A DNA stretch of 64,000 nt from Paraglaciecola chathamensis S18K6. Its GTDB lineage: Bacteria; Pseudomonadota; Gammaproteobacteria; Enterobacterales; Alteromonadaceae. The notes beneath the pieces were generated by a model. That model had not been told where the DNA came from. It did no database searches and worked only from the letters and a program-made list of their open reading frames with translations. This document shows positions 26,369 to 34,697 of this stretch, in pieces (position 1 is the stretch's first letter; every line of letters begins with the position of its first letter). The DNA is taken from assembly GCA_000314955.1 (NCBI GenBank), contig BAEM01000016.1, forward strand, positions 24,044 to 88,043, read 5' to 3'. Position numbers and translations under genes: made by a program.

Positions 26369-27976
26369 TTACTCGGTGTTAGTTAGCTCAGCCCAATTCT
26401 GACTTTTGCTAGCGATCGCTACCTGTTCGTCAAGAATGTTCTGCAAGTCCTTTTCTGTGGTCAACGGGTTAGCCAATACCACGCGAAAAACCGTCATGGT
26501 TTGCTCGCCATAGGTTTGAGTTTGCAAACGAGTACGTGATACAAATGATTTACCCGCTTCACGCTGTTGTTTTTGTACATAAACAGTGAGCTTATCAAGC
26601 TTCTCGTTAAAGTGAGGGCTTAATGATGGGTCGGCTTTAACCTGTTGCTGCACTTCTTGTGGGTTAACCCGATAAGTGAGCAATGACAGGGTAGGGGGAG
26701 TGATCAATTCAAAGTCAGGGTGTGACTGGATCATACGCGCGAAAATTTTGGCTTTTTCGATGCTTTGGTCAATCAATAATTCGTACCCTTGGCGACCAAA
26801 TATATGTAAAGAGGCATATACCATCATGGCCATGCCGTTACGCGAACCTTCTAACGTGGTGGCACCTAAATCTTTTGAGCCAGCACGCAATATGTAGTTA
26901 GCGTGATGACGCACAGCATTACTGTCGTTAGGATCTTTAAACAACACCATACCTGCGCCCATAGGAACATACATTTGCTTGTGTGCGTCTATGGTGACGG
27001 AATCGGCGCGCTCGATCCCTTTAAGGATATTTCTATGGGTGCTTGAGAATAGCGTAGCTCCGCCCCAAGCGGCATCCACATGGAAATGACAGCCCAACTC
27101 TTGGGCGACATCAGCTAGCTCGTCTAGTGGGTCTACGTGGCCTGTTTCTGTGGTACCAGCTACACCAACAATACTGAGGATTTTATTGCCCTGTTCAGCG
27201 TATTGCTTACCAAAAGCGAGGGCTTTTTCAGGGGACAAGCGTTGGGTAGGGCAATCTAACGTGATGAGCTGTTCGCGACCTAAACCGAGTAAATCCACCG
27301 ACTTTGATAGAGAATAATGCCCTCGGCGTGAAGATAAAATCGCCATTTTTTTATAGCCGTAATGGTCTAAACCTGCCGCTAACCCTTCTCGGGCAACCCC
27401 TTTAAACACGCCATCGGCAGCTAACGCTTTATTACGTGCTACCCACAGCGCGGTCACATTGGCTATGGTACCACCAGAGCAAAAAGCGCCTAAGGCGTGA
27501 TTCGCACTGTGTAAATACGTATTGTAGAACTCACTGTCTTGGGCATACACAAGTTCGTGCATCATACCCAATACTTGACGCTCTAAAGGCGTAAAGGCTT
27601 TAGAGGTTTCGATTTTGACCAAATTTTGATTCAAGCCAACTAACAATTTAGCTAACGATAAATGAAAATACGGTAAGGCAGATGTCATGTGCCCGATAAA
27701 TGTTGGCGAATAAGTATTAACCGAATTAGCGACTAGTTTTTCAAGTAAATTCGCGGCGTGCTCAGACACAAACTCTGGGTGTTCGGGCACATTAAATTCA
27801 GCAAAACTTTGTTCTATTTGCTCAAGTGACGTGACTTTCGTTACCACGTGTTGAGACAAAAAGTCAGCCAAGTTATCTGACAGATGCTGCTCAATCTGAG
27901 CTAACTTAGAATCTTTACCTTCAGGCATGGTAAACACTCTAAACAAATGCTCTAAACTGACTTCAGCTACGGCCAC
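26369..27976 (-). CDS. panP: PLP-dependent aspartate 1-decarboxylase PanP (group II decarboxylase)
   Basis: The 535-residue group II decarboxylase has CSGGTIANVTALW, HVDAAWGGATLF and the PLP-lysine motif DAHKQMYVPMGAG. Proteins of this type next to panBC were shown in Vibrio to make beta-alanine from aspartate in place of PanD. The position convergent to panBC supports that here; glutamate/other amino-acid decarboxylase is the alternative from family alone. The start is uncertain: AAGAGG lies 8 nt upstream of GTG 27976, whereas GTG 27985 overlaps that site. It shares the bidirectional terminator at 26316-26349 with panC. Confidence 0.85.
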   Translation of the reverse strand: MAVAEVSLEHLFRVFTMPEGKDSKLAQIEQHLSDNLADFLSQHVVTKVTSLEQIEQSFAEFNVPEHPEFVSEHAANLLEKLVANSVNTYSPTFIGHMTSALPYFHLSLAKLLVGLNQNLVKIETSKAFTPLERQVLGMMHELVYAQDSEFYNTYLHSANHALGAFCSGGTIANVTALWVARNKALAADGVFKGVAREGLAAGLDHYGYKKMAILSSRRGHYSLSKSVDLLGLGREQLITLDCPTQRLSPEKALAFGKQYAEQGNKILSIVGVAGTTETGHVDPLDELADVAQELGCHFHVDAAWGGATLFSSTHRNILKGIERADSVTIDAHKQMYVPMGAGMVLFKDPNDSNAVRHHANYILRAGSKDLGATTLEGSRNGMAMMVYASLHIFGRQGYELLIDQSIEKAKIFARMIQSHPDFELITPPTLSLLTYRVNPQEVQQQVKADPSLSPHFNEKLDKLTVYVQKQQREAGKSFVSRTRLQTQTYGEQTMTVFRVVLANPLTTEKDLQNILDEQVAIASKSQNWAELTNTE

Positions 27977-28196
27977 GCTTGACACCTCTTATGAAAACTT
28001 TCAGGTCGCGAACTTTACATTAATTTTCCAGCGAGACCAACATAAACCCCCAGTTTATGAAGGGCTATAGTGACTATTTAACGACTAATTTAAGGTAACA
28101 GAGTGTGTGAAGGGATGATACACAGAATAAAGTGCCTAAAAGTTGTTCAATTCAGCCTAGCCATTAGGAACTAACTTGCTATAGTATAAAGAAAAA

Positions 28197-28922
28197 ATGC
28201 TGTCAATTATGAAAGTTTCTCAAGTTACTGAAAGCTTCAACCCCGATAACGTTGTGCCGTTTTTTCAACCTATTATGGATTTAACAAATAATCAGGTTTG
28301 GCGCTACGAATGCTTAGCGCGCCTTATTACGTTTGGTGAGCGGCCTTTTATCCCAAGCGAATTCTTATACTTGGTTGACCGGCAAGAAAGTCGTTCGCAA
28401 TTAACCGAAACCATCTTCAATCGCAGTGCGCAATATTTCCGTGAACGCAATATGCCATGGAACATCAACATCAGTCTTGCTGATATGCAAGATGAGAACA
28501 TTCATCGATTTCTTACCGAACAAGCCAGTAGCTACCCTAACCCCAAGCGAGTGGCATTAGAAGTCACCGCACAGAATGTGTTAGCGGACACAGACACCTT
28601 TTCAACCTTTTCTGACTTGTGTAAAAAACTTGGTTTGAGCTTATTCGTAGATAACATTGAACCCGATGTAAAACAGGTAGAACACTTACTTGCTTTGCCA
28701 ATTAGCGGGTTAAAAATATCAGGACCGATTTTGGCGGACCTCGCTCAGAATGAGCAGGCACAAGCTGTAATCAAATCTTTGTGTGCTAAAGGGCAAACTA
28801 AGAATATCGCCTTAGTGGCTCAGCATCTTGAGAGCGAAGCACAACTCACTTTGCTGAAAAAACTTAATGTGCGTTACGCCCAAGGCTTTTACTTTAGTCA
28901 ACCTAAGGCGCAGGCGCACTAA
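28197..28922 (+). CDS. EAL-domain protein with degenerate active site
   Basis: This is a 241-residue stand-alone EAL fold without a membrane helix. The order of motifs is right but most catalytic residues are changed: ECLARL for EALxR, SLADMQ for the NxS strand, FVDNIEP for the DDFG loop, KISGPIL for KIDxxF, and AQHLES for AEGVE; QGFYFSQP is retained. It is therefore unlikely to hydrolyse c-di-GMP and may bind it or act as a protein partner. TATAGT lies about 12 nt before ATG 28197, which would make the message nearly leaderless, so the second ATG (28209) is possible. It faces the TrmB-like gene 16 nt downstream. Confidence 0.82.
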   Translation: MLSIMKVSQVTESFNPDNVVPFFQPIMDLTNNQVWRYECLARLITFGERPFIPSEFLYLVDRQESRSQLTETIFNRSAQYFRERNMPWNINISLADMQDENIHRFLTEQASSYPNPKRVALEVTAQNVLADTDTFSTFSDLCKKLGLSLFVDNIEPDVKQVEHLLALPISGLKISGPILADLAQNEQAQAVIKSLCAKGQTKNIALVAQHLESEAQLTLLKKLNVRYAQGFYFSQPKAQAH

Positions 28923-28938
28923 CACTTGCTCTGGCAAA

Positions 28939-29616
28939 TTATAATTGGCTAATCACTTGCCAGCTATGTTGGCCGCTTGCCCAATATTTACGTTCGAAGG
29001 GCGTTATGGCTTGCGCATCATGATATTGCTTCACCTCGCCACTAAAACCCGCTATTTCAAGGGCTAAAGCGAATTCCTGAATGTAAATTTGCCAGTTGCT
29101 ACGCACCTCAAGTTGCCCGCCTAGCTTAACAATTTCTGCAAACGCAGGGCTGCCGTGCCAACGTCTTTGCACATGAGCAGATTTAGGATACGGATTGGGA
29201 TACAACAAAAAATGCTTACTTAAGCGCCATTTAGCCTGCACTGCTAAGCGCCAAAAGTCATTTAGATCCGCTCTTAGTATCAAGGCGTTATCTTGCTTTA
29301 AGCTGTAATGCTCATGCTTACCCACGCGATGGGCTGACTTGTCCACACCAATGACTTTCGCCTCAGGGTGCTGATTGGCAATATGGGTGGAGCTTTCGCC
29401 CACCCCACAGCATGCATCTAATATGAGCGGGCCTTGCCAATCCCCTAGCCACTCCTGCGCCTGAGAAAAGGCCTGTAGAGTATGCTCAGTTAACGGACGT
29501 TGGCTAGCATGTTGTAAATGACGAGCAACCAAATCGGGTAGCTTTTCATGTACCCCCGTTTGGTTGCTGTCAATATGCCGAGAATTACCCTCGGGCGCAG
29601 TACTGTGGTTAATCAC
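28939..29616 (-). CDS. TrmB-like SAM-dependent methyltransferase
   Basis: The 225-residue class I methyltransferase has LILDACCGVGESSTHIA as SAM motif I, VIGVDKSAHRVGKH as motif II and FLLYPNPYPKSAHVQRRWHG, which resembles the tRNA m7G46 methyltransferase (TrmB) motif FADPWHKxRHxKRR in placement but not in wording. It may modify tRNA or another substrate; a canonical trmB would be expected elsewhere in the genome. It is 14 nt downstream of the yadH-like permease on the same strand, so it may be co-transcribed with the transporter. AGGTGAA precedes the start by about 11 nt. Confidence 0.75.
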   Translation of the reverse strand: MINHSTAPEGNSRHIDSNQTGVHEKLPDLVARHLQHASQRPLTEHTLQAFSQAQEWLGDWQGPLILDACCGVGESSTHIANQHPEAKVIGVDKSAHRVGKHEHYSLKQDNALILRADLNDFWRLAVQAKWRLSKHFLLYPNPYPKSAHVQRRWHGSPAFAEIVKLGGQLEVRSNWQIYIQEFALALEIAGFSGEVKQYHDAQAITPFERKYWASGQHSWQVISQL

Positions 29617-29630
29617 GTTTATTATTTCAC

Positions 29631-30401
29631 CTAGCTTCTAATGCCCACGCCACGATTAATCAGTGAGTACGCAAAGCCAAGTAGCACCACATTAAACACC
29701 ACTAATAAACCTAATGAGTGCATGTAGTTCACGTCAGAGACGCCTAAAAAGCCATAACGGAAACCATTCACCATATACACGATAGGGTTGATTTTACTAA
29801 CCCACTGCCAAAATTCAGGCAACAGTGTTAACGAGTAAAATACGCCGCCTAAATAGGTCAGGGGAGTTAGCACAAAAGTGGGTACCACACTGATATCATC
29901 AAACGATTTGGCAAAGATGGCGTTAATCAAGCCCGCGGTGGCGAACAAAATTGAGGTTAACAGCAAGGTAATGATGATAATCGGAATACTGTGTAGCGTG
30001 ATATCAACAAACAACATAGATACACAGGTCACGATAATACCGATGAGTATCGCCCGCGCGACCCCACCGCCTACAAAGCCGGCTATGATCACCCAATTAG
30101 GGATAGGGGCTACCAATAACTCTTCAATATTATGCTGAAATTTAGCGCTATAAAAAGAGGATGATACATTCGAATAGGAGTTGGTGATCACCGCCATCAT
30201 GATAAGGCCAGGCACGATAAACTCCATATAACTGAAGCCACCCATTTGGCCGATACGACTGCCAATCAAATTACCGAATATGACAAAATACAAGGACATA
30301 GTAATTGCTGGCGGCACCAAGGTTTGTATCCAAATACGCAAAAAACGAGTGCACTCTTTTATCCATAGCGTTTGCAGTGCAATCATAGTGCGATTACCCA
30401 T
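29631..30401 (-). CDS. yadH: ABC-2 type transporter permease (YadH-like)
   Basis: At 256 residues this equals E. coli YadH in length and shares FLRIWIQTLVPPAITMSLYFVIFGNLIGSRIG-type opening text. It has six membrane helices and the ABC-2 block FDDISVVPTFVLTPLTYLGGVFY. It is the membrane half of an exporter of unknown substrate. I chose the start at 30401 because AAGGAG lies 7 nt upstream; the gene then overlaps the ATPase gene by 8 nt. A longer frame to 30437 lacks support. Confidence 0.93.
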   Translation of the reverse strand: MGNRTMIALQTLWIKECTRFLRIWIQTLVPPAITMSLYFVIFGNLIGSRIGQMGGFSYMEFIVPGLIMMAVITNSYSNVSSSFYSAKFQHNIEELLVAPIPNWVIIAGFVGGGVARAILIGIIVTCVSMLFVDITLHSIPIIIITLLLTSILFATAGLINAIFAKSFDDISVVPTFVLTPLTYLGGVFYSLTLLPEFWQWVSKINPIVYMVNGFRYGFLGVSDVNYMHSLGLLVVFNVVLLGFAYSLINRGVGIRS

Positions 30402-31353
30402 TAGCGAGCTCCTTTTGTGTTTTCTCTTTGTTTGCAAGCTCTTCGCGGCCTGATTCTACCAAGCGTACAAACAATTCTTCCAAACGGTTCGATTTATTGC
30501 GCATGCTTAAGACTTCTATTTTTTGGCTAGATAGTTGCTCAAAGACGTTATTCAAACTTTCTTCTTTGGCTACATCGACTTCGAGCGTGTGAGGGTCAAG
30601 TAAACGATACTCGAAACCTGACAATGCAATGCTTTGGTGCTCACCGGCCAAATCAAGAATAAAGGTTTCAATATTTAAGGTGGCCAGCAGAGACTTCATA
30701 CTGGTGTTTTGCACGATTACTCCTTTATCGATAATCGCGATGTTGCGGCACAACATTTCGGCTTCTTCAAGATAGTGCGTGGTCAATATGATGGTGATGC
30801 CTTGCTCGTTAATTTCTTTTAGAAAGGTCCACATCGAACGGCGAATTTCAATGTCTACCCCAGCGGTAGGCTCATCCAAAATCAACATTCTGGGTTCATG
30901 CATTAGTGCCCGAGCAATCATTAAACGGCGCTTCATGCCGCCCGATAAATTGCGCGCCGGTTGATTGCGCTTTTCCCATAAATCTAGTTGCTTAAGGTAT
31001 TTTTCAGCTCGCTCTTTTGCAACGTTGCGCGGCACACCGTAGTAACCTGCTTGGTTGACTACTATTTGAGTCAGTGTCTCAAATTGATTGAAATTGAATT
31101 CTTGTGGTACCAAACCAATGCATGATTTGGCTTCCACGGGTTGGGCGTCTAACGAGTATTCGAATATGTCAGCAGTGCCACTGGTTTTGTTCACTAGAGA
31201 ACTGATAATGCCAATAGTGGTGGATTTGCCCGCACCGTTTGGGCCGAGTAGGGCGAAAAAATCACCCTGCTTTACTTCTAAATTAATCCCATTCAGGGCT
31301 CGGGTTCCACCTTTATATACTTTGGTTAACCCTTTGATATTCAATGCATTCAT
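30394..31353 (-). CDS. yadG: ABC transporter ATP-binding protein (YadG-like)
   Basis: This 319-residue ATPase is closely like E. coli YadG. It has Walker A GPNGAGKST (about 36-44), LVPQEFNFN at the Q-loop, the signature LSGGMKRRLMIARA and Walker B LILDEPTAGVDIE, then a C-terminal extension of about 90 residues ending NRLEELFVRLVE. It drives the YadH-like permease. It is the first gene of a three-gene minus-strand unit (yadG-yadH-TrmB-like). Confidence 0.94.
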   Translation of the reverse strand: MNALNIKGLTKVYKGGTRALNGINLEVKQGDFFALLGPNGAGKSTTIGIISSLVNKTSGTADIFEYSLDAQPVEAKSCIGLVPQEFNFNQFETLTQIVVNQAGYYGVPRNVAKERAEKYLKQLDLWEKRNQPARNLSGGMKRRLMIARALMHEPRMLILDEPTAGVDIEIRRSMWTFLKEINEQGITIILTTHYLEEAEMLCRNIAIIDKGVIVQNTSMKSLLATLNIETFILDLAGEHQSIALSGFEYRLLDPHTLEVDVAKEESLNNVFEQLSSQKIEVLSMRNKSNRLEELFVRLVESGREELANKEKTQKELANG

Positions 31354-31665
31354 GCTTTATTCCGCGTGATTTTCAGGATGTTGGATTATCTGCTTTTACG
31401 ATGACTGCCAACTTAGAGAGACAAAATGAAAAAGCATAAAGTTGTTGGCTGGATGTACTCACACCGAAAAGTATGCATTATATCATGGCGATGAATGAAT
31501 AAAACACGACGAACAATGAATAAAATGTAAGGTTTTTAGTTTGTTACTCCCATAGGGACGTTTTTGGCTCTCAGCAGACAATGCAGAAACGCAAAGCAAG
31601 AAACCAACTAGTGCCCAATTAGCACCTAAAAGCCAGGACTCAATCAAAATAGGAGAGAAAAATCC
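31354..31665. other. Divergent intergenic region, no gene seen
   Basis: This 312-nt gap lies between yadG (minus) and the AhpD-like gene (plus). It must hold promoters in both directions. It is AT-rich near 31480-31550, but I could not identify well-matched promoter boxes or a structured RNA. Confidence 0.4.
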
Positions 31666-32256
31666 ATGGCCCATATGCAGCCCTTACCAAAAGAAACCAC
31701 ACCTGAATTAGCGGATGACTTCGCGATCTTTGAACAAATTTTAGGGTTTGTGCCTAACAGCCTGCTAACAATGCAACGCCGCCCTGATATCGTACGCGGT
31801 TTTGGGGTGTTAACCAAAGCAGTGATGGCACAAAACGGCACAGTTGATTTAGGTTTTAAGCGCCTCTTGGCGCACTTTTCGAGCCGGGCGGCAGGTTGCC
31901 AATACTGTGAAGCCCACTCCCTTATAGCCGCTAAAATTCACGGTATTTCTGATGAAAAGGTCGCAGCCGTGTGGGAATACCAAACGAGCCCACTGTATAC
32001 CGACGCAGAGCGTATCGCTCTTGATTACGCCCTCGCGGCTGGCTCAGTGCCCAACGCAGTTGATGAGCCATTAATGGCAAAAATGCGCGCCTATTGGGAA
32101 GAAGACGAAATTGTCGAAATTCTAGGCGCCGTATGCTTGTATGGTTTTCTAAATCGTTGGAATGACTCTATGGCCACTGACTTAGAAGCCCCACCTAAAG
32201 CACTAGGCGAGGAGGTACTCGCTCAAGGTGGCTGGACAGGTGGTAAACACGTGTAA
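31666..32256 (+). CDS. Carboxymuconolactone decarboxylase/AhpD-like protein
   Basis: The 196-residue all-helical protein has the redox motif CQYCEAHS (Cys78, Cys81, His84), as in AhpD-type alkylhydroperoxidases. A ribosome site GGAGAG lies about 9 nt before the ATG. Proteins of this type reduce peroxides using a thiol relay, although many members have untested roles. It is monocistronic, followed by a strong terminator and then a long-form dispersed repeat. Confidence 0.83.
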   Translation: MAHMQPLPKETTPELADDFAIFEQILGFVPNSLLTMQRRPDIVRGFGVLTKAVMAQNGTVDLGFKRLLAHFSSRAAGCQYCEAHSLIAAKIHGISDEKVAAVWEYQTSPLYTDAERIALDYALAAGSVPNAVDEPLMAKMRAYWEEDEIVEILGAVCLYGFLNRWNDSMATDLEAPPKALGEEVLAQGGWTGGKHV

Positions 32257-32314
32257 CGTCAGCTGTATTCAATATTTATTTGCCTTCGTTGAATAAAAGA
32301 GCATATTGAACCTT

Positions 32315-32343
32315 AAAAGGGGCGCACTTAGTGCGCCCCTTTT
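32315..32343 (+). terminator. Rho-independent terminator after the AhpD-like gene
   Basis: AAAAGGGGCGCAC (32315-32327) pairs perfectly with GTGCGCCCCTTTT (32331-32343) around TTA. It lies 58 nt after the stop and could also work on the other strand for the hydrolase gene. Confidence 0.92.
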
Positions 32344-32346
32344 GCT

Positions 32347-32453
32347 CTGCGTTCTCACTATTCGAAAGGGAACAACCATTACTTTATAGCGACGCCTTAA
32401 TCAAAAACCGCTGGACGCATTCTGAGGGGGCACTTATTAGTGCGGATTGGTAT
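32347..32453 (-). repeat. Dispersed repeat, long form (copy F), overlapping a gene's 3' end
   Basis: Read on the minus strand, it starts ATACCAATCC and ends AACGCAG. It aligns without gaps over 107 nt with the copy at 63889-63995 (66 identical by hand count), most strongly at the head (TAATAAGTG) and tail (GTTGTTC, CTTTCGAA, AACGCAG). Its head supplies the last codons and the tandem stops of the hydrolase gene ending at 32437. Confidence 0.8.
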
Positions 32454-33873
32454 TAGCATGGATCCAATCAAGTCCGTGAATGGCTGTAGTTGGAAATGCG
32501 ATAGCATGAGAAGCACCCTCGATAGTCTTAAAATTAAGGATTAAGTGAGATGAATCGACGGCATTGATTTTTTCAGCCAATAATCGTGCACCACGCACCA
32601 TATTTTGCTGCTCACCGAATTTTGGCGTCTCTAAGCTACCGACAGACAAATACACTTTTGTTTCATTTTTGGGCTTTTGCACATTCATGGCTAATAACTC
32701 GTTATCGTTAAACCAAACTGATGGGCTGCCCAGCACATACCCAGAGAATGTCTCTGGTGCTGTGAATAATACATAGGCGCCAAATAGTCCGCCAAGAGAG
32801 TTACCTACATATGTTCTGTGTTCTGGGGCGGCTCGATAATTTGATTCAACAAAAGGGATCAACGTTTTTCTAATAAAGCGCAAATGGGCTTTTGCACCGC
32901 CTGTTTCTAGTTTCCAATCTTTGGCCTTGCTCGGTGTAAAGTCTCTTACTCTGCTTGAAACGCCTTTCGAACCTTTGGAGTATGAAATGCCGACAATAAT
33001 CGCTTCTTCCATTGTGCCACTATTCATGGGAAAACGCGTAGCGCCAGATACTATTGGGAAAGTGTATGGTGCATCAGTCAGATATATCACTGGGTAGTGC
33101 TGACTTTTATTGCTGCGGTAAGAGCGAGGTAGCTTGATGTAAAGCGGATAGATTCTTTTTGAGATTGGCTCTTGCAGCTCAACGAGCTCACTTCTAGGAA
33201 TGCTATAAGCCACTTTTTCGCTTTTTTGCTCGAGCCAGTTGTTAAGTGGTTCAACCCAAGCCTTAATTGGTCGGTAAAAGGCACCGTGCTCTAGCCCTGT
33301 AGAAATCGAAATTTCTTCAAATGACGTCACCTTGTCACCACTGCGCTGTACGACTTGCTCGCAGGAACCAACTGTGTCTGAGGTTTCATAAATTGAAAAG
33401 ATGTTCCCCTGCAAAATCACGTCACTTTGGGTGGCAAGGCTACTGGTGCAAGCCGCTAAAATCAGGTAATTAATATCGTTGTTGGCGATATAGCTTGACG
33501 CTATCGCCGTGATAAAGCCACCACGAGAAAAGCCTACTAAGGAAATGTTAGTTGCCGGAACCCCTTTGTCAATTAAGTGCTCAACTTGGTGCTTAAGCTT
33601 CTTGGCATGTTCAAACGGGTCGGTATTTTTCACTCTGTGCTCAGCAATAATGAAGGCGTCTAGCTCTGACAATGTCTCAAGTATGGCTGGAAAATCATAA
33701 GTGCCCCACGTTGGATGCTGCGGGGTTGGGTTATCCCCTTCAACAATAAAACCGTGAGAGTAAAAGACATAATGAGCGTTTGAATTGATAGACGCCGGCA
33801 ACTCATCAAAGACGTTGCTGGCGAGCGCATTCACGCTGTAAAAAGTAAAGATCAATAAGATAGCGAGCTTCAT
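32437..33873 (-). CDS. Secreted double alpha/beta-hydrolase (hydrolase plus esterase D-type fusion)
   Basis: The 478-residue protein starts with a signal peptide (MKLAILLIFTFYSVNALAS). Two hydrolase domains follow. The first (about 30-215) has HGF and the nucleophile elbow GFSRGG (Ser116) with a late His in EHGAF. The second (about 225-470) resembles the putative esterase family of IroE/Fes/esterase D, with the elbow GNSLGG (Ser359) and a late His in GASHAI. The chosen start has AAGGAA close upstream; a GTG at 33894 is possible. The last residues (NTNPH) and the double TAA come from a dispersed repeat. The substrate is unknown. Confidence 0.78.
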   Translation of the reverse strand: MKLAILLIFTFYSVNALASNVFDELPASINSNAHYVFYSHGFIVEGDNPTPQHPTWGTYDFPAILETLSELDAFIIAEHRVKNTDPFEHAKKLKHQVEHLIDKGVPATNISLVGFSRGGFITAIASSYIANNDINYLILAACTSSLATQSDVILQGNIFSIYETSDTVGSCEQVVQRSGDKVTSFEEISISTGLEHGAFYRPIKAWVEPLNNWLEQKSEKVAYSIPRSELVELQEPISKRIYPLYIKLPRSYRSNKSQHYPVIYLTDAPYTFPIVSGATRFPMNSGTMEEAIIVGISYSKGSKGVSSRVRDFTPSKAKDWKLETGGAKAHLRFIRKTLIPFVESNYRAAPEHRTYVGNSLGGLFGAYVLFTAPETFSGYVLGSPSVWFNDNELLAMNVQKPKNETKVYLSVGSLETPKFGEQQNMVRGARLLAEKINAVDSSHLILNFKTIEGASHAIAFPTTAIHGLDWIHANTNPH

Positions 33874-34003
33874 GCTTTCCTTGCTTAGCCTCACAATGGT
33901 AGTGGGTAAAAGGTGATGGTAAGTAATATATAACGGCGCAAATTACCGTAAATCCGTTGTATATTCCATATTACGCCATAGAGAAAAGGTCTTATGGTGG
34001 TAG

Positions 34004-34477
34004 TCAAGCTTCTCTAACTTGGCTGTAGCTATTGCTGTTATTGTCGGATAAATCTTGTATCGCTTGCAACATTTCAAGCACGCTTGCTCTTAACTTTGCA
34101 TCTTTGCTATGGGTATTTCCTAGGGACTGATCGAACGCCGCTGACTGCTTGGCTAGGGCGACAGTGTCGTATTTCTCATCGGGATCAAAATTTCGACTAG
34201 GGGGAGCCATTAAGGCTAAGCTCTCTTGGGACGTTATTAATCCATTTTCGAGCAACTCGGTACCCATGCTAACCAATTCATTATACGACATATTGCTTGG
34301 GTCATACTTGGCGGCGATATCCTGCATTTTACTTTCGGCATTTAACCCCGCTTCACTGAGCGTGATTTTATCTGCAGTTTGATTTTTATTGGCCGCATTC
34401 AAATTAGTGGTGTTTGGAGTAGCTGTATCTTTCATTTGGTAAATACGACTGACTTGGTCAGAGCTATTTATGTGCAT
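34004..34477 (-). CDS. Hypothetical protein, polar, Asn/Ser-rich
   Basis: I do not recognise this 157-residue protein. It is hydrophilic, rich in Asn, Ser, Asp and Lys, with no signal peptide or membrane helix. Possible helices are at about 45-85 and 105-145, and the ends look disordered. A good ribosome site (GAGGA, 6 nt before the ATG) supports translation. It lies downstream of the sortase gene on the same strand but is separated by 211 nt and a terminator-like hairpin, so membership in the sortase operon is doubtful. Confidence 0.65.
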   Translation of the reverse strand: MHINSSDQVSRIYQMKDTATPNTTNLNAANKNQTADKITLSEAGLNAESKMQDIAAKYDPSNMSYNELVSMGTELLENGLITSQESLALMAPPSRNFDPDEKYDTVALAKQSAAFDQSLGNTHSKDAKLRASVLEMLQAIQDLSDNNSNSYSQVREA

Positions 34478-34661
34478 AAGATCCTCAATTTAAAATAGAG
34501 TAAAAGTGAGCGCGCCGGCCACAAATTTAGTCGATGAGATAAACTGGACTGTGTAATCAATTATAAATAGCAATAAATAAGCCAAAAAATAACCTTTTTT
34601 CGGGCCGGAAAGCTGCACTTTGTTGTTAGTCATAAAGTGTTTTTAGGATGGTTTTTGCCGT

Positions 34662-34697
34662 TAAAAACGACAGTGCGGCAACATAGTGTTATCGCAC
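34662..34697 (-). terminator. Probable terminator at the end of the sortase operon
   Basis: Read on the minus strand, GTGCG and CGCAC (34693-34697 and 34673-34677) form a stem with an inner AACA/TGTT pairing, followed by TGTCGTTTTT. The stem overlaps the sortase stop codon region. Confidence 0.5.
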
